Shown: piece by piece, positions 8,499 through 17,386 of the stretch
How the letters are laid out: every line of letters starts with the position of its first letter
Numbering within the stretch: position 1 is the stretch's first letter
Origin: Syntrophomonas sp.
Lineage (GTDB): Bacteria > Bacillota > Syntrophomonadia > Syntrophomonadales > Syntrophomonadaceae
NCBI GenBank assembly: GCA_016841875.1
Contig: JAENYG010000007.1
Span: forward strand, 10,475-74,474
Direction: 5' to 3'
Length of the DNA stretch: 64,000 nt
Position numbers and translations under genes: made by a program
Notes under the pieces: generated by a model
Database searches by the model: none
The model's input: the letters and a program-made list of their open reading frames with translations, nothing else
What the model was told of the DNA's origin: nothing

Positions 8499-10170
8499 AT
8501 GTCCCCTCCATTTTTTCGCTGTCCTTATATCTTTGTGGCCGCAGAATGAAATATGAAAAAGCCAGATTAACAGCCAGGGTTACGATTATTATCATGTTTG
8601 CGATAACCGCACTGACTCCTATCTGTCCGGTTTTTATAGCATTAAACATCTGTACCGTAGCCACTTCAGAACCAGGTACAACTAGAAATATAATAGCTCC
8701 GATAGTCGTCATAGTTGTTGTAAAAGTATTTATAAATCCGATCAGAAAAGCAGGTTTTAGTGAAGGTAATATTACATCCTTAAAGGTGGATATTTCATCC
8801 GCCCCCAGGTCACGGGCTCCATACTCTGTTTCCGGGTTCAGCTGGGTAAGTATTGCGGTGCCTGCCTTGGTACTAATAGGCAGTTGGCGGTAAATACAGT
8901 TCACTATTACTATAAATACTGTACCCGTCAGTATCAATGGTTTATCATGAAATGCCAGTACATAGGCTATCCCCAGAAACGGTCCGGGTATCATATAGGG
9001 CAGAGTAGCCAGGAAATCCAAAATCCTGTAACCAGGGAACTTCTTTCTTTCTACCATATAGGCAATGATCATCCCTATTAAACTGCCTGCCAGGGCTGCA
9101 ATCAGGGCATATTCCAGGCTGCGGGCAAAAGCCAGCAACTGACCCATTCCCAGGGCCTGGATGTGTTTCATACTGAAAGTGAAATCCACACCCCAGGTTT
9201 TAGCAAAAGCTCCCCAGAGTATGGTGGCATACTGCAGCAGTTGGAAAAGAATAAAAGCCCAGGTTACCAGAGCCAGGACATGATTGATCCATCTGGATAA
9301 TACCAGTGAACTGTCACTGCCAACCCGCAGGGAGAAATATTCTGAATTCTCTACCACCCGACGGTAGATAACGAACATCAGAAGTGCCGGGATCATCAAC
9401 AGGGTCCCCATGGCAGCAGCCCGGGGCAGATTATACAATCCGATTACATTTAAATACGCCTCAGTAGCCAGTACGGTAAAATTACCCCCGATAATTATCG
9501 GGGTACCGAAATCGGCCAGAGACTGTATAAAACTTATTAAAGCGGCGGCAATGATTCCAGGCTTGGCCAGGGGTATAGTGATTTTTAGCAGGGTACTCAG
9601 ACTGCCTGCTCCTAGGTCCCGGGAAGCCTGCTCCAGGCTTTTATCGATCCCCCGTAAGACTCCCAGGATAATCAATGCTGCCAGGGAGGCGTGACTTAAG
9701 GTTTGCATCAATACTACACCATGCCATCCGTAAGGGTTAATACTCAAACCCAGCAGGTAATAGGTAATAATCCCCCTGCGGCCAAAGAGCATGATATAGG
9801 ATAATGCAGATACAAAAGGCGGTGAAATCATGGTTAAGAGCAGTACGGCAAAAACCGTCTTTTTACCACGATTTCCTGAATGGGTAATAAATAAGGCGAC
9901 GAACAGGCCGAGAATTACGGCCAGCACAGTCGAAGATGCTGCTACCAAAATGCTGTTCAGGAGCAGCTGTCTATTCTCGGTAAAAAGCTGAATATACTGT
10001 CCGAACGTAAAATTTCCGTTGTAATATACGCTTTTTACCAGTATTGCTATCGTGGGCCACAGTATAAATAGTAAAACACTGGCAGCTATTAAGACGTAGA
10101 TAAGACCTGCTATAAAATCAGAAAAAGAGGTGTCTTTAAAAGACACCTCTTGCTTAATTTTATTCACCAT
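8470..10170 (-). CDS. Fused two-domain ABC permease (FbpB-like)
   Basis: About 566 residues with two homologous halves of roughly six membrane helices each, as in FbpB/AfuB-type iron permeases. Each half has the EAA loop that contacts the ATPase: ASRDLGAGS...IPLAKPGI in the first and ARDLGADEIS...LPSLKPAFL in the second. The open frame extends up to a TTG at 10191, but the ATG at 10170 or the adjacent GTG at 10167 overlaps the stop of the binding-protein gene (10160-10162) and suits translational coupling. A perfect 13-bp inverted repeat lies within its first codons (10125-10151), which may reduce permease output relative to binding protein. No strong ribosome binding site is visible. Confidence 0.88.
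   Translation of the reverse strand: MVNKIKQEVSFKDTSFSDFIAGLIYVLIAASVLLFILWPTIAILVKSVYYNGNFTFGQYIQLFTENRQLLLNSILVAASSTVLAVILGLFVALFITHSGNRGKKTVFAVLLLTMISPPFVSALSYIMLFGRRGIITYYLLGLSINPYGWHGVVLMQTLSHASLAALIILGVLRGIDKSLEQASRDLGAGSLSTLLKITIPLAKPGIIAAALISFIQSLADFGTPIIIGGNFTVLATEAYLNVIGLYNLPRAAAMGTLLMIPALLMFVIYRRVVENSEYFSLRVGSDSSLVLSRWINHVLALVTWAFILFQLLQYATILWGAFAKTWGVDFTFSMKHIQALGMGQLLAFARSLEYALIAALAGSLIGMIIAYMVERKKFPGYRILDFLATLPYMIPGPFLGIAYVLAFHDKPLILTGTVFIVIVNCIYRQLPISTKAGTAILTQLNPETEYGARDLGADEISTFKDVILPSLKPAFLIGFINTFTTTMTTIGAIIFLVVPGSEVATVQMFNAIKTGQIGVSAVIANMIIIVTLAVNLAFSYFILRPQRYKDSEKMEGTYVSAIEGIR
10125..10151 (-). promoter_or_regulatory. Perfect inverted repeat at the binding-protein/permease junction
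   Basis: AAGAGGTGTCTTT (10125-10137) and AAAGACACCTCTT (10139-10151) are exact reverse complements around a single A. It begins 9 bases after the stop of the binding-protein gene and falls in the first codons of the permease. Hairpins at this junction in ABC operons commonly attenuate downstream expression; a DNA operator is the alternative. Confidence 0.6.
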
Positions 10171-11206
10171 ACTTGGTCTGCCACTGTTCAACTACACTAT
10201 CCCGTACATTACCAGCAACCACGAAATCTATATCCTGTAATTTTGCTTCTTTAATTGCGGCAAGACATTCCGGGGGTTCTATTCCTTCACGTACAGGAAC
10301 TCTGGGGCAGTTATCCCTGAGTATTTCCTGTCCTTTCTCACTCAAGCACCAGTCCACGAATGCTTTGGCACCGTCCAGGTTTTCTGCTCCCTTTAAAATA
10401 GCAACCGGTGAAGGCCACCATGGGGTACCGTCCTGGGGAAATACGGATACAATGGGATAACCTTCGGCTTTAAGTTCTTCACCGGTGTCTGGGGCAAGAC
10501 CTACTGTAACTTCACCTAGAGCTGCTTTCTGGGGCGGTTCACTCCCCCTCTTGGCATAATACGGTATCTGTTGATTTAATTGATCTATGTATGCCCATCC
10601 TTCTTCCTCGCCCATAGATTGAAGAATTCCGGTGAGTATAGTATAAGATGTACCTGAAATAGATGGGTTAGACATCAATACCTCACCCTTTAACTCGGGT
10701 TGAAGCAGATCCTGCCAGGTCTGAGGTGCCTCAATCCCAATTTCTTTACAGCGATCAGTATTAACAATAAAGCTTACGGTTACCAGTGATACACCGGTCC
10801 AGTAACCATCAGGATCAAGATACTTGGCGGGTACATATTCTGCTTCTGGAGACACATAGCTTTCCAGCAGTCCATCATTCTGGGCGGCTATAAAGCTGTC
10901 AACTCCACCACCAAACCAGATATCTCCCAGGGGATTTCCCTGCTCAGCCCTGATGCGGGCCAGAACTTCACCGGATGACATATCCAGGTATTCAACTTTA
11001 ACACCGGTATCAGCTTCAAAGGCCTGGAAAATTTCATCTATACCACCATAAGCAACAAACACCTTTAACGTGGTTCCAGTCAGATCAATTACACTTTCCT
11101 CAACCGGAGCCGGATCTTCATTTGCTGTATCAGCTGAGCCTGCACATCCTGCGAAGCTGAACCCAAAAACGACAATCATTAATAACGCTAGCAGCTTTTT
11201 CTTCAT
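10160..11206 (-). CDS. ABC importer substrate-binding lipoprotein (iron(III)/AEP type)
   Basis: About 348 residues. The N-terminus MKKKLLALLMIVVFGFSFAGC is a lipoprotein signal ending in the lipobox FAGC, so the mature protein is anchored by a diacylated Cys on the outer face of the membrane. The body is a type II periplasmic-binding fold of the AfuA/FutA/PhnS group (LKVFVAYGGIDEIFQAFE, GDIWFGGGVDSF, VNTDRCKEIGIEAP). It presents substrate, probably Fe3+ or a phosphonate-like anion, to the permease. Start: ATG at 11206 is six bases past GGGGAGG; ATGs at 11209 and 11221 are too close to or overlap it. First gene of a three-gene leftward operon. Confidence 0.85.
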   Translation of the reverse strand: MKKKLLALLMIVVFGFSFAGCAGSADTANEDPAPVEESVIDLTGTTLKVFVAYGGIDEIFQAFEADTGVKVEYLDMSSGEVLARIRAEQGNPLGDIWFGGGVDSFIAAQNDGLLESYVSPEAEYVPAKYLDPDGYWTGVSLVTVSFIVNTDRCKEIGIEAPQTWQDLLQPELKGEVLMSNPSISGTSYTILTGILQSMGEEEGWAYIDQLNQQIPYYAKRGSEPPQKAALGEVTVGLAPDTGEELKAEGYPIVSVFPQDGTPWWPSPVAILKGAENLDGAKAFVDWCLSEKGQEILRDNCPRVPVREGIEPPECLAAIKEAKLQDIDFVVAGNVRDSVVEQWQTKYGE

Positions 11207-11436
11207 CATAAACCTCCCCATAATACTCTTATCCTAGAGATAAAGTTATTGCCGATATACTACCGGCTTCATAAATTGGACAAATATTATACCTGCCCCC
11301 CCTCCTATGGCAAAACACCCTGACTATAGATATTCATTAGTTGTTTAGGCAAATGAAAAACCTAAAATCGATTATAAAAAACCGTATCATGAATATCCGG
11401 TATAGCTTTTATATCAACAAAACTATCAAAAATGAA

Positions 11437-12075
11437 CTATGCACGCTGAATAGCACGCCAGTTAACCTTTTGGAAACCTTCAGGGGTTAAACTAACTGGA
11501 TACACCTGTCCCATCTTAACTGCAGCAATAAGATCATTTTCATCCTGCATACCATCGGGGAAAAAGGTGGCGAATTTACCCAGGGCATTAAGTGTATGGG
11601 CATCACTGGCTCCCAGCAGAGGCACTCCCATTTCTTCAGCCATCTTGACAGCTCTTAGATTATTGTGGGAATCAGTACTGCCATTAAAGGCTTCTATTCC
11701 GTGCAAACCGCATCTGCGTGCTGCATTTCCCATCCCTCGGTTATTGGTGCGAAAAGGATGGGCACTCACTGCAATTCCACCGCTCTCCAGCACCATATCC
11801 AGCAGATAATCGCTATTTACCCTTTTGCCTGGAAGTCTATCCAATCCAAATACCAGGACATCACCTTCATAAGTGAAGACTTCCGCTCCAACGAATATGG
11901 GAAACCCGGTCTGTTTTGAATAATCGGAAGCCCTTTTTCTAATGTCCAGAGAATCATGATCAGTAATACATACTGCATCAAGCCCTATTTTTAATGCCTG
12001 GTCAATAATTTCCTCCAGCATCATCTTACTATCATCTGAAGTAGGGTAAGCATGAACATGAGTGTCAATAATCAT
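11437..12075 (-). CDS. PHP-domain metal-dependent phosphoesterase
   Basis: A 212-residue PHP protein. The metal ligands are visible: DTHVHAY at the start (HxH), ITDHDSL, GAEVFTYEGDVL, AVSAHPFR, and GASDAHT near the C-terminus. The family includes 5'-3' nucleotide phosphatases and histidinol phosphatase; this short form with a second GAE motif resembles the TrpH/YciV-like and PHP-PIN-associated types. No partner gene points to its substrate. It lies upstream of the ABC operon on the same strand, with a 230-bp gap that could hold a separate promoter for the importer. Confidence 0.8.
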   Translation of the reverse strand: MIIDTHVHAYPTSDDSKMMLEEIIDQALKIGLDAVCITDHDSLDIRKRASDYSKQTGFPIFVGAEVFTYEGDVLVFGLDRLPGKRVNSDYLLDMVLESGGIAVSAHPFRTNNRGMGNAARRCGLHGIEAFNGSTDSHNNLRAVKMAEEMGVPLLGASDAHTLNALGKFATFFPDGMQDENDLIAAVKMGQVYPVSLTPEGFQKVNWRAIQRA

Positions 12076-12418
12076 AATAAATCCCCTTCTGAGGTATAAT
12101 ATTTCTCAAAGTGATTTAATTAGATTATAATCGACAGCCGGGCATCATTCAATAACTTTAATGAAACAATATAATAACTTATGGTTATATATTACTATAA
12201 GGCATGGCAGGAAGGGGATAATCAAAAGGTGTCATGCAGTAAAGATATAAATGAAGAGAGAACCTCGTTATTTTGAGGTTCTCTGTTTTTGGGGGTTTGA
12301 TAAATAGGAAAATGACCACCATCAAATGACAGCTATAATTTTTATAAGTATATTTTATTAGTATTCACTCTAAGTCCTTTCCCACCGGGGAAACGGTTTT
12401 ATGAAAAATGAAACTGCT
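12076..12418. other. Intergenic region with one strong hairpin
   Basis: No gene is supported in these 343 bases between acetate kinase and the PHP gene. AGAGAACCTC (12257-12266) pairs perfectly with GAGGTTCTCT (12275-12284) around an 8-nt loop. On the plus strand it is followed by GTTTTT, but flanking genes run leftward, so it may terminate ackA read-through only weakly. Confidence 0.6.
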
Positions 12419-13624
12419 CTAAGCTTTGCTTATAGTATAAGTATCGCGAGCGATAACCAGTTCTTCATTGGTAGGAATAACCAGGATGCGTACTCTGGAA
12501 TCATCATCTGCTACATCAACTTCTTTGCCCCGAGTTTTATTTTTCTCTTTGTCTATCTTAATACCTAAGAAACCCAGGTCTTCGCAGATCATTTCGCGAA
12601 TATCAATAGCGTTTTCCCCTAGACCAGCGGTAAAGACTATACCGTCACAGCCATTAAGCAGGGCCATATATGCTCCGATATAGAATTTTACGCGGTTAAC
12701 ATAGACCTGAAGGGTCAGCTGAGCACGCTGGTTCCCCGCTTCAGCAGCTTCGGTGATGTCACGGAAGTCACTGCTTACTCCTGATAACCCCAGAGCGCCT
12801 GACTTCTTATTGAGGTAATCATTGACTTCATCTGGATTCAAATTCAACTTTTCCATGATAAAGATTACCAGGTAGGGGTCAATATCACCACAGCGGGTAC
12901 CCATCACCAGACCTTCTAATGGAGTATAGCCCATAGAAGTGTTGATGACTTTCCCCCCATCTATTGCCGCCATGCTGGCGCCGTTTCCCAGGTGAAGGGT
13001 GATGATTTTGGTATCTTCCAGAGCTTTGTTCAGCAATGCTGCAGCGCGCTGGGTTACGTAATAGTGAGAGGTACCATGGAATCCATAGCGGCGCACCTTA
13101 TATTTCTCGTAGAGCTCATAGGGAAGTGCGTACATGTAATGTGCGGGTTCCATAGTCTGGTGGAAAGCAGTATCGAACACAGCTACGTGCGGTATATCAG
13201 GCATTAAGTATTGGCAGGCCTCGATTCCCATCAGATTTGGGGGATTATGAAGCGGAGCTATATCAAAGCAGTCCTGGATAACTTGTTTGACTTCAGCGTT
13301 GATAAGTACTGAGCCGGCAAAATAGTCTGCTCCGTGAACCACCCGGTGGCCTACTGCTTTGATCTCAGCCAGATCTTTAATTACACCATGCTCAGCGCTG
13401 GTTAATGTCTCTAGAACCAGCTTAATACCCTGACTGTGATCCGACATGTCCTTTTGAATAATTGTATCGGCGGTTCCGTTTTCCCGCTTATGAGTAAGCT
13501 TGGTTCCAGGGATACCTACCCGGTCCATCAGCCCCTGGGCCAGGACTCTTTCATCTGTCATATCAAATACCTGGTATTTGATCGATGAACTGCCGCAATT
13601 TACAACCAACACATTGAAACCCAT
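12419..13624 (-). CDS. ackA: Acetate kinase (first paralogue)
   Basis: A 401-residue acetate kinase: NCGSSSIKYQVFDM at the N-terminus (phosphate-binding, ASKHA fold), GHRVVHGAD, VFDTAFHQTM, YGFHGTSHYYV, HLGNGASMAA and FTAGLGENA. It interconverts acetate + ATP and acetyl phosphate + ADP, giving substrate-level ATP in fermentation or activating acetate. Start: ATG at 13624, nine bases past AGGAGG, rather than the upstream in-frame codon at 13633. It is closely similar to the acetate kinase at 51965 but has no pta beside it; a PadR regulator gene precedes it by 47 bp on the same strand, so it may be under separate control. A codon-level comparison would tell which copy is ancestral. Confidence 0.95.
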   Translation of the reverse strand: MGFNVLVVNCGSSSIKYQVFDMTDERVLAQGLMDRVGIPGTKLTHKRENGTADTIIQKDMSDHSQGIKLVLETLTSAEHGVIKDLAEIKAVGHRVVHGADYFAGSVLINAEVKQVIQDCFDIAPLHNPPNLMGIEACQYLMPDIPHVAVFDTAFHQTMEPAHYMYALPYELYEKYKVRRYGFHGTSHYYVTQRAAALLNKALEDTKIITLHLGNGASMAAIDGGKVINTSMGYTPLEGLVMGTRCGDIDPYLVIFIMEKLNLNPDEVNDYLNKKSGALGLSGVSSDFRDITEAAEAGNQRAQLTLQVYVNRVKFYIGAYMALLNGCDGIVFTAGLGENAIDIREMICEDLGFLGIKIDKEKNKTRGKEVDVADDDSRVRILVIPTNEELVIARDTYTISKA

Positions 13625-13671
13625 TAAAAACAACCTCCTTTAAAATATGTTTTTCATACAGAAAACGTTGA

Positions 13672-14235
13672 TTAAAGCTTCTCTTGTTCAGCCAGCTCTT
13701 TAAGATATTGGATGGTTTCTTCACACCAGGTAATCGTTGCACGGGCATTATGTCTTCCATAGCTGAGTACTGCCCGCCATAAGTAGGTTTCCTTCCTGTC
13801 TCTTAATTCAGTATTCAGCATTTGCTCGATTTTTTCATGATATTCAAGCATTTGCTTATCACTATCCAATTTAGCTTCAAGTTTTTCAATGATGTTGGTG
13901 AGTGGAATATCACCGGAAAAAAAGATTTTCAGCAGCAGTTCTGACCTGAATGAATAGGGCTCAATTGGAAGCAGCAGCCAATCATTTAGTTCAGCCTTTC
14001 CTTTTTCGCTTATAGAATAGACGTTTTTAACGGGTCTTCCCTCTGTATGCTCGGTAATCTTAGTAACCAGACCTTCTAATTCCATCTGCCTTAGGACCGG
14101 GTATATATGGCTATAGTTTTCGCTCCAGATATAATTAAGGTGATTATCGCAGAATTTCTTGATATCGTATCCGGAACACGGCCTTAAAGTCAGCACTCCC
14201 AGCAATGCGTACCTGGTTTTATTGGTTTTGGCCAT
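13672..14235 (-). CDS. PadR-family transcriptional regulator
   Basis: 187 residues: an N-terminal winged helix typical of PadR (TRYALLGVLTLRPCSGYDIKKF...YIWSENYSHIYPVLRQMELEGLVTK, about residues 6-60) and a C-terminal coiled, helical dimerisation half (Vir_act_alpha_C type). PadR proteins repress genes in response to small molecules such as phenolic acids. It lies directly upstream of the first acetate kinase gene, which is its most likely co-transcribed partner and possible target. The A/T-rich, partly palindromic stretch upstream (about 14265-14300) could hold its operator, but I cannot define one. Confidence 0.85.
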   Translation of the reverse strand: MAKTNKTRYALLGVLTLRPCSGYDIKKFCDNHLNYIWSENYSHIYPVLRQMELEGLVTKITEHTEGRPVKNVYSISEKGKAELNDWLLLPIEPYSFRSELLLKIFFSGDIPLTNIIEKLEAKLDSDKQMLEYHEKIEQMLNTELRDRKETYLWRAVLSYGRHNARATITWCEETIQYLKELAEQEKL

Positions 14236-14375
14236 CCCGAAGCAGCTCCTTCCTCAATGCCTTATATCTATCATATATAACACTGATATATATAATTGTT
14301 GCATAATAAAAATTTATTGTCTAATATATTTTCACATAATCTTTTTCAAGTGCTCATTACAGAAAACAAGTATCA

Positions 14376-14948
14376 TTGGATTGTGGTGCTCATCATGTCC
14401 ATATATCAATTCCGGTATCAGATATCCAAATCAAATATAAGCTGAATAAGGACCGTGAATGGGTTTTACGGCAGTTAGAGGAAACTGTTGTTTATGCCAG
14501 GGAGGCTGGGGCAGGTGTTAGCGTTGGAGCCGAGGATGCATCTCGGGGGGATTTTCGATTCCTGGTACAGTATGCTTGTTTGGCTCGTGAATTGGGAGCA
14601 GAAAGATTGCGCTACGCTGACACAGTTGGAATTTTAGACCCGTTTATGACCTACAATATATTTCAAAAACTTATTAAAGAAAGCGGTATGGAGATTGAAA
14701 TACACGCCCACAATGATTTTGGTATGGTTGTAGCCAATACACTGGCTGGAGCTCAGGCAGGAGCTTTTTTTGCAAGTACTACGGTTTTAGGATTGGGCGA
14801 AAGGGCAGGTAACTGTCCGCTGGAAACAGCGGTTAAAGTACTGGATCGCTTTCTGCCCATTTCTGTTAATGTCAACCAGAATGCTCTACAGAGCTTAATT
14901 GAGTACGTAAATTCTATAACAGATAAAAAATGCTGCACACCTGCATGA
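14376..14948 (+). pseudogene. Homocitrate synthase (NifV)-like remnant, both ends missing
   Basis: The frame carries the middle of a DRE-TIM synthase of the NifV/isopropylmalate synthase type: VHISIPVSDIQIKYKL, VSVGAEDASRGD, ADTVGILDPF, EIHAHNDFGMVVANTLAGAQAG with the metal-binding HxH, and GLGERAGNCPLE. The N-terminal strand with the catalytic DxxRDG, present in all active enzymes, is missing, and the protein stops well short of the usual ~380 residues. No other nif gene is nearby. I infer a deletion remnant of a homocitrate or related Claisen-condensation enzyme. Confidence 0.7.
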
Positions 14949-15717
14949 TTGTTACGAAACTTGATATTCAGTTAAGCACCATTGATAAATTTCTAAGTTA
15001 TCAACCTGACTGAGCAAGCAATTCTAACAGTGGTTTTACCCTGCCGCCTAGTATTTCGGGACCTGGAGCAGAGCCAAGTCCAATCCAGCAGATAGACAGG
15101 ACATATCTCGAACTTGTACCTCACCGATGGCTGCCAAAACAAAGGGCCGCATTTGTACCCCAATCTTTATTAATCCCCCGCTTACATTTCATAATAATTA
15201 GTTACCCCTGAAAAAGTCGACTTGGGTGTAAGGTGATGCATAAATATACTTACGCCCAGTCTTCGCATGGACAGCATCAAATGTTTGTTGACTGGCTTCA
15301 GGGGGACAGGGCTAATTCACATCCTTGTTCAGTAGCCCTCTTGCCCCGTCCATGGGGCTCTCCCCCTTCCGTCAGTCAACTTCACAGGATGCTGTAACCC
15401 AGCTCCGCCAACGGTCGTTAGTATATTTATACATACCCTTGAGTAGTTTTTAGAGTTTTTCAGGGGGAACTAATTAAGCCTGGTTTACTAAATTCTGATG
15501 ATAAGGGATGGATTATCGTGTTTTGGGGCCGTAATATAAGTTGGTAAGTTAATGCCTGACCCATCTGGCAATCTATCCTGATATTACCTTTGACTATAAT
15601 CCATTGCTATAGATAGAATTGTATGTATAAATGGCAAGCAACATACAGGAATGGAATTTAGCGGCCTAATAGAATAGGAACTTATAGTGCAGGAATACAA
15701 TGGATGGGGATTAAATT
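14949..15717. other. Intergenic region containing a 282-bp palindromic element
   Basis: 769 bases with no supportable gene. The main content is the element at 15195-15476. The flanks (14949-15194 and 15477-15717) show no gene, RNA or terminator that I can recognise; the last ~15 bases supply the ribosome binding region of the peptidase gene. Confidence 0.6.
15195..15476. mobile_element. 282-bp MITE-like or structured-RNA element with nested inverted repeats
   Basis: The ends TAATTAGTTACCCCTGAAAA... (15195-15215) and the complement of 15456-15476 match at 20 of 21 positions. Moving inward, 15236-15250 pairs with 15420-15434 (14 of 15), ACAGCATC 15271-15278 with 15388-15395, GTTGACTG 15287-15294 with 15373-15380, AGGGGGA 15300-15306 with 15361-15367, GGGCTA 15309-15314 with 15333-15338, and a terminal hairpin GCCCC/GGGGC at 15343-15358. 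There is no ORF. The symmetry over the full length fits a non-autonomous transposon or a folded RNA. Confidence 0.65.
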
Positions 15718-16971
15718 ATGAATAAGAGACTTTCCTGGAGCCTGGTAATTGCCGTATTAGGATTTTTCATAGCCTTTTCTATCTTTACGTCGGTCTATAG
15801 GGGGGACAAGCCCACAGTAGTCACAGCTGAGGCACTGGCAGAAGAGACCGGGAATGCCTCTTTGAATGGTCAGATAAGCGACCCAGGTGGGAAAGAAATT
15901 ACTCTATATGGGTTTGAATGGGGAAACACCCCCAGCCTGGGTGAAGAGGCCATCTGTCAGGACAGCCCGGATGAAAATAAGTCATTTATCGTTAGCATTA
16001 ATGACTTGCAGCCCGGTACTACATATTATTTTCAGGCATTTGCAGTAAATTCTAAGGGTTCTGGTTACGGAGATATCAAAACTTTTACGGTCCCCATAGA
16101 TGCTGCGCCTACCGTTACTATCAGCAGTCCGGAGGATAATCTAAGCATTTTTAGTGGGGAAATAGTTAAGATAGCAGCTGAAGCTGCAGATGACAAAAAA
16201 GTGGAGTCTATGGGGCTTTATGTTAACGATAGCTCAGCTGCCAGCGTAGAAGGAGATGCTCTGACTTATGATTGGGATACCAGCGGAATAAGCCCGGGGG
16301 AATATGTGCTCAAGGTCAGTGCTGATGATGGAACCCAGGAAGAATCTAAGTTGATTACGGTATTGGTGGAAGAAAAGCCGGAAGTGATCAATCTGGCTGC
16401 CAATGACCAGCAGCCTGTGATTAAGGAAACTTATACTGAAAGCATACCAGTATCTCGATCGGTGGAGGCCACAGATACTTATAAATATCCTAATTTGAGC
16501 AAAGTTCAGGGGTCGTTTGGACAATTCTATTACCGAGATACTTCGGGTGGCAGAATAGAAATAGATCCTGGCTGGATTGCAGAAAATATTGTGACTATAA
16601 CCCTGCCTGGATTGAATAGAAAGGTACAGGTACATAAGGATGCGGCAGATAATTTCATAGCTGCTTTTAATTACATAAAAAATGGTACAACTTGGATAAA
16701 TGGTAAACAGGTTTCTTTATTAAGTCTTATAGATAGTATGGATGGAACATTTGTCACCCGTCATGTGAATTGGGACTCGGCCCGGGGTTTAAGTAACCAC
16801 TCCTGGGGAATAGCCATTGATATCAATGCGGATGATCATTATAGATATGTTGATCCTAACACTGAACCATATGATCCCAATTTGATACTCTGGGAGAAAG
16901 CCTTTAAACCGGCGGGATTCAGCTGGGGCAACTCCTATTCAGATTCCATGCATTTTGAGCTGCTGTATTAA
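15718..16971 (+). CDS. Exported M15-type peptidase with FnIII/Ig-like domains
   Basis: 417 residues. An N-terminal hydrophobic segment (SWSLVIAVLGFFIAFSIF) is a signal anchor. Residues ~40-125 resemble a fibronectin type III or similar beta-sandwich (LQPGTTYYFQAFAVNSKGSG), ~130-225 an Ig-like domain (VTISSPEDNLSIFSGE...YDWDTSGISPGEYVLKV). The C-terminal ~150 residues are a VanY/M15-type D,D-carboxypeptidase-like domain with zinc ligands in SNHSWGIAIDIN (SxHxxGxAxD) and MHFEL (HxE). It probably trims peptidoglycan stem peptides at the outer face of the membrane. A terminator follows at 17000. The preceding 282-bp element separates it from older remnants. Confidence 0.85.
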   Translation: MNKRLSWSLVIAVLGFFIAFSIFTSVYRGDKPTVVTAEALAEETGNASLNGQISDPGGKEITLYGFEWGNTPSLGEEAICQDSPDENKSFIVSINDLQPGTTYYFQAFAVNSKGSGYGDIKTFTVPIDAAPTVTISSPEDNLSIFSGEIVKIAAEAADDKKVESMGLYVNDSSAASVEGDALTYDWDTSGISPGEYVLKVSADDGTQEESKLITVLVEEKPEVINLAANDQQPVIKETYTESIPVSRSVEATDTYKYPNLSKVQGSFGQFYYRDTSGGRIEIDPGWIAENIVTITLPGLNRKVQVHKDAADNFIAAFNYIKNGTTWINGKQVSLLSLIDSMDGTFVTRHVNWDSARGLSNHSWGIAIDINADDHYRYVDPNTEPYDPNLILWEKAFKPAGFSWGNSYSDSMHFELLY

Positions 16972-16999
16972 AAGATTTAGATGGAATAATTGGTAATAT

Positions 17000-17032
17000 C
17001 ACCCCTTAACGTAAGCCGTAAGGGGTGTTTTT
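17000..17032 (+). terminator. Rho-independent terminator of the M15 peptidase gene
   Basis: CACCCCTTA (17000-17008) and TAAGGGGTG (17019-17027) form a perfect 9-bp stem with a 10-nt loop followed by TTTTT. Confidence 0.85.
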
Positions 17033-17386
17033 GTGGGTGCAGAGCTAATATAAACCCTTCTAATCCGGCTTACATCAAGAAGATACTGGGAAATATGACC
17101 AGGTTCGAGAAAATGTTGTTGAAAAATATATAATATGTATAAAAAAGGAAGGAATTCTCCGTTAGGAGTGGAATATGTAGATACAATCCAGCAAAAAAGC
17201 GTTATTGATGAATTAGAAAGAACTGAACTTCTGACTGCTTCAAATATTCTGCTTAAATAAATAACTCAATATACAAGATAAGAGTTATTTATCACTTTAT
17301 ATCTGCTTATAAACTCGCGATTAACCTTCATCAATTGCATTTTGCCATACCGGTTAGCATACTAAAATAAAAGGAGCATTAATAAA
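17033..17386. other. Intergenic region without a convincing gene
   Basis: 354 bases between the peptidase terminator and the GGDEF gene. A 41-codon open frame (ATG 17135 to TAA 17260) exists but has no ribosome binding site or recognisable similarity. Promoter elements for the following gene probably lie in the A/T-rich end, but I cannot name them. Confidence 0.4.

Noticed and set aside
15195-15476. CRISPR array or tandem repeat at the palindromic element
   Set aside because: The pattern is inverted symmetry, not direct repeats with spacers; no cas genes are in the window.
17135-17260. 41-codon ORF before the GGDEF gene
   Set aside because: No ribosome binding site, no similarity and typical random length; recorded only in the gap entry.
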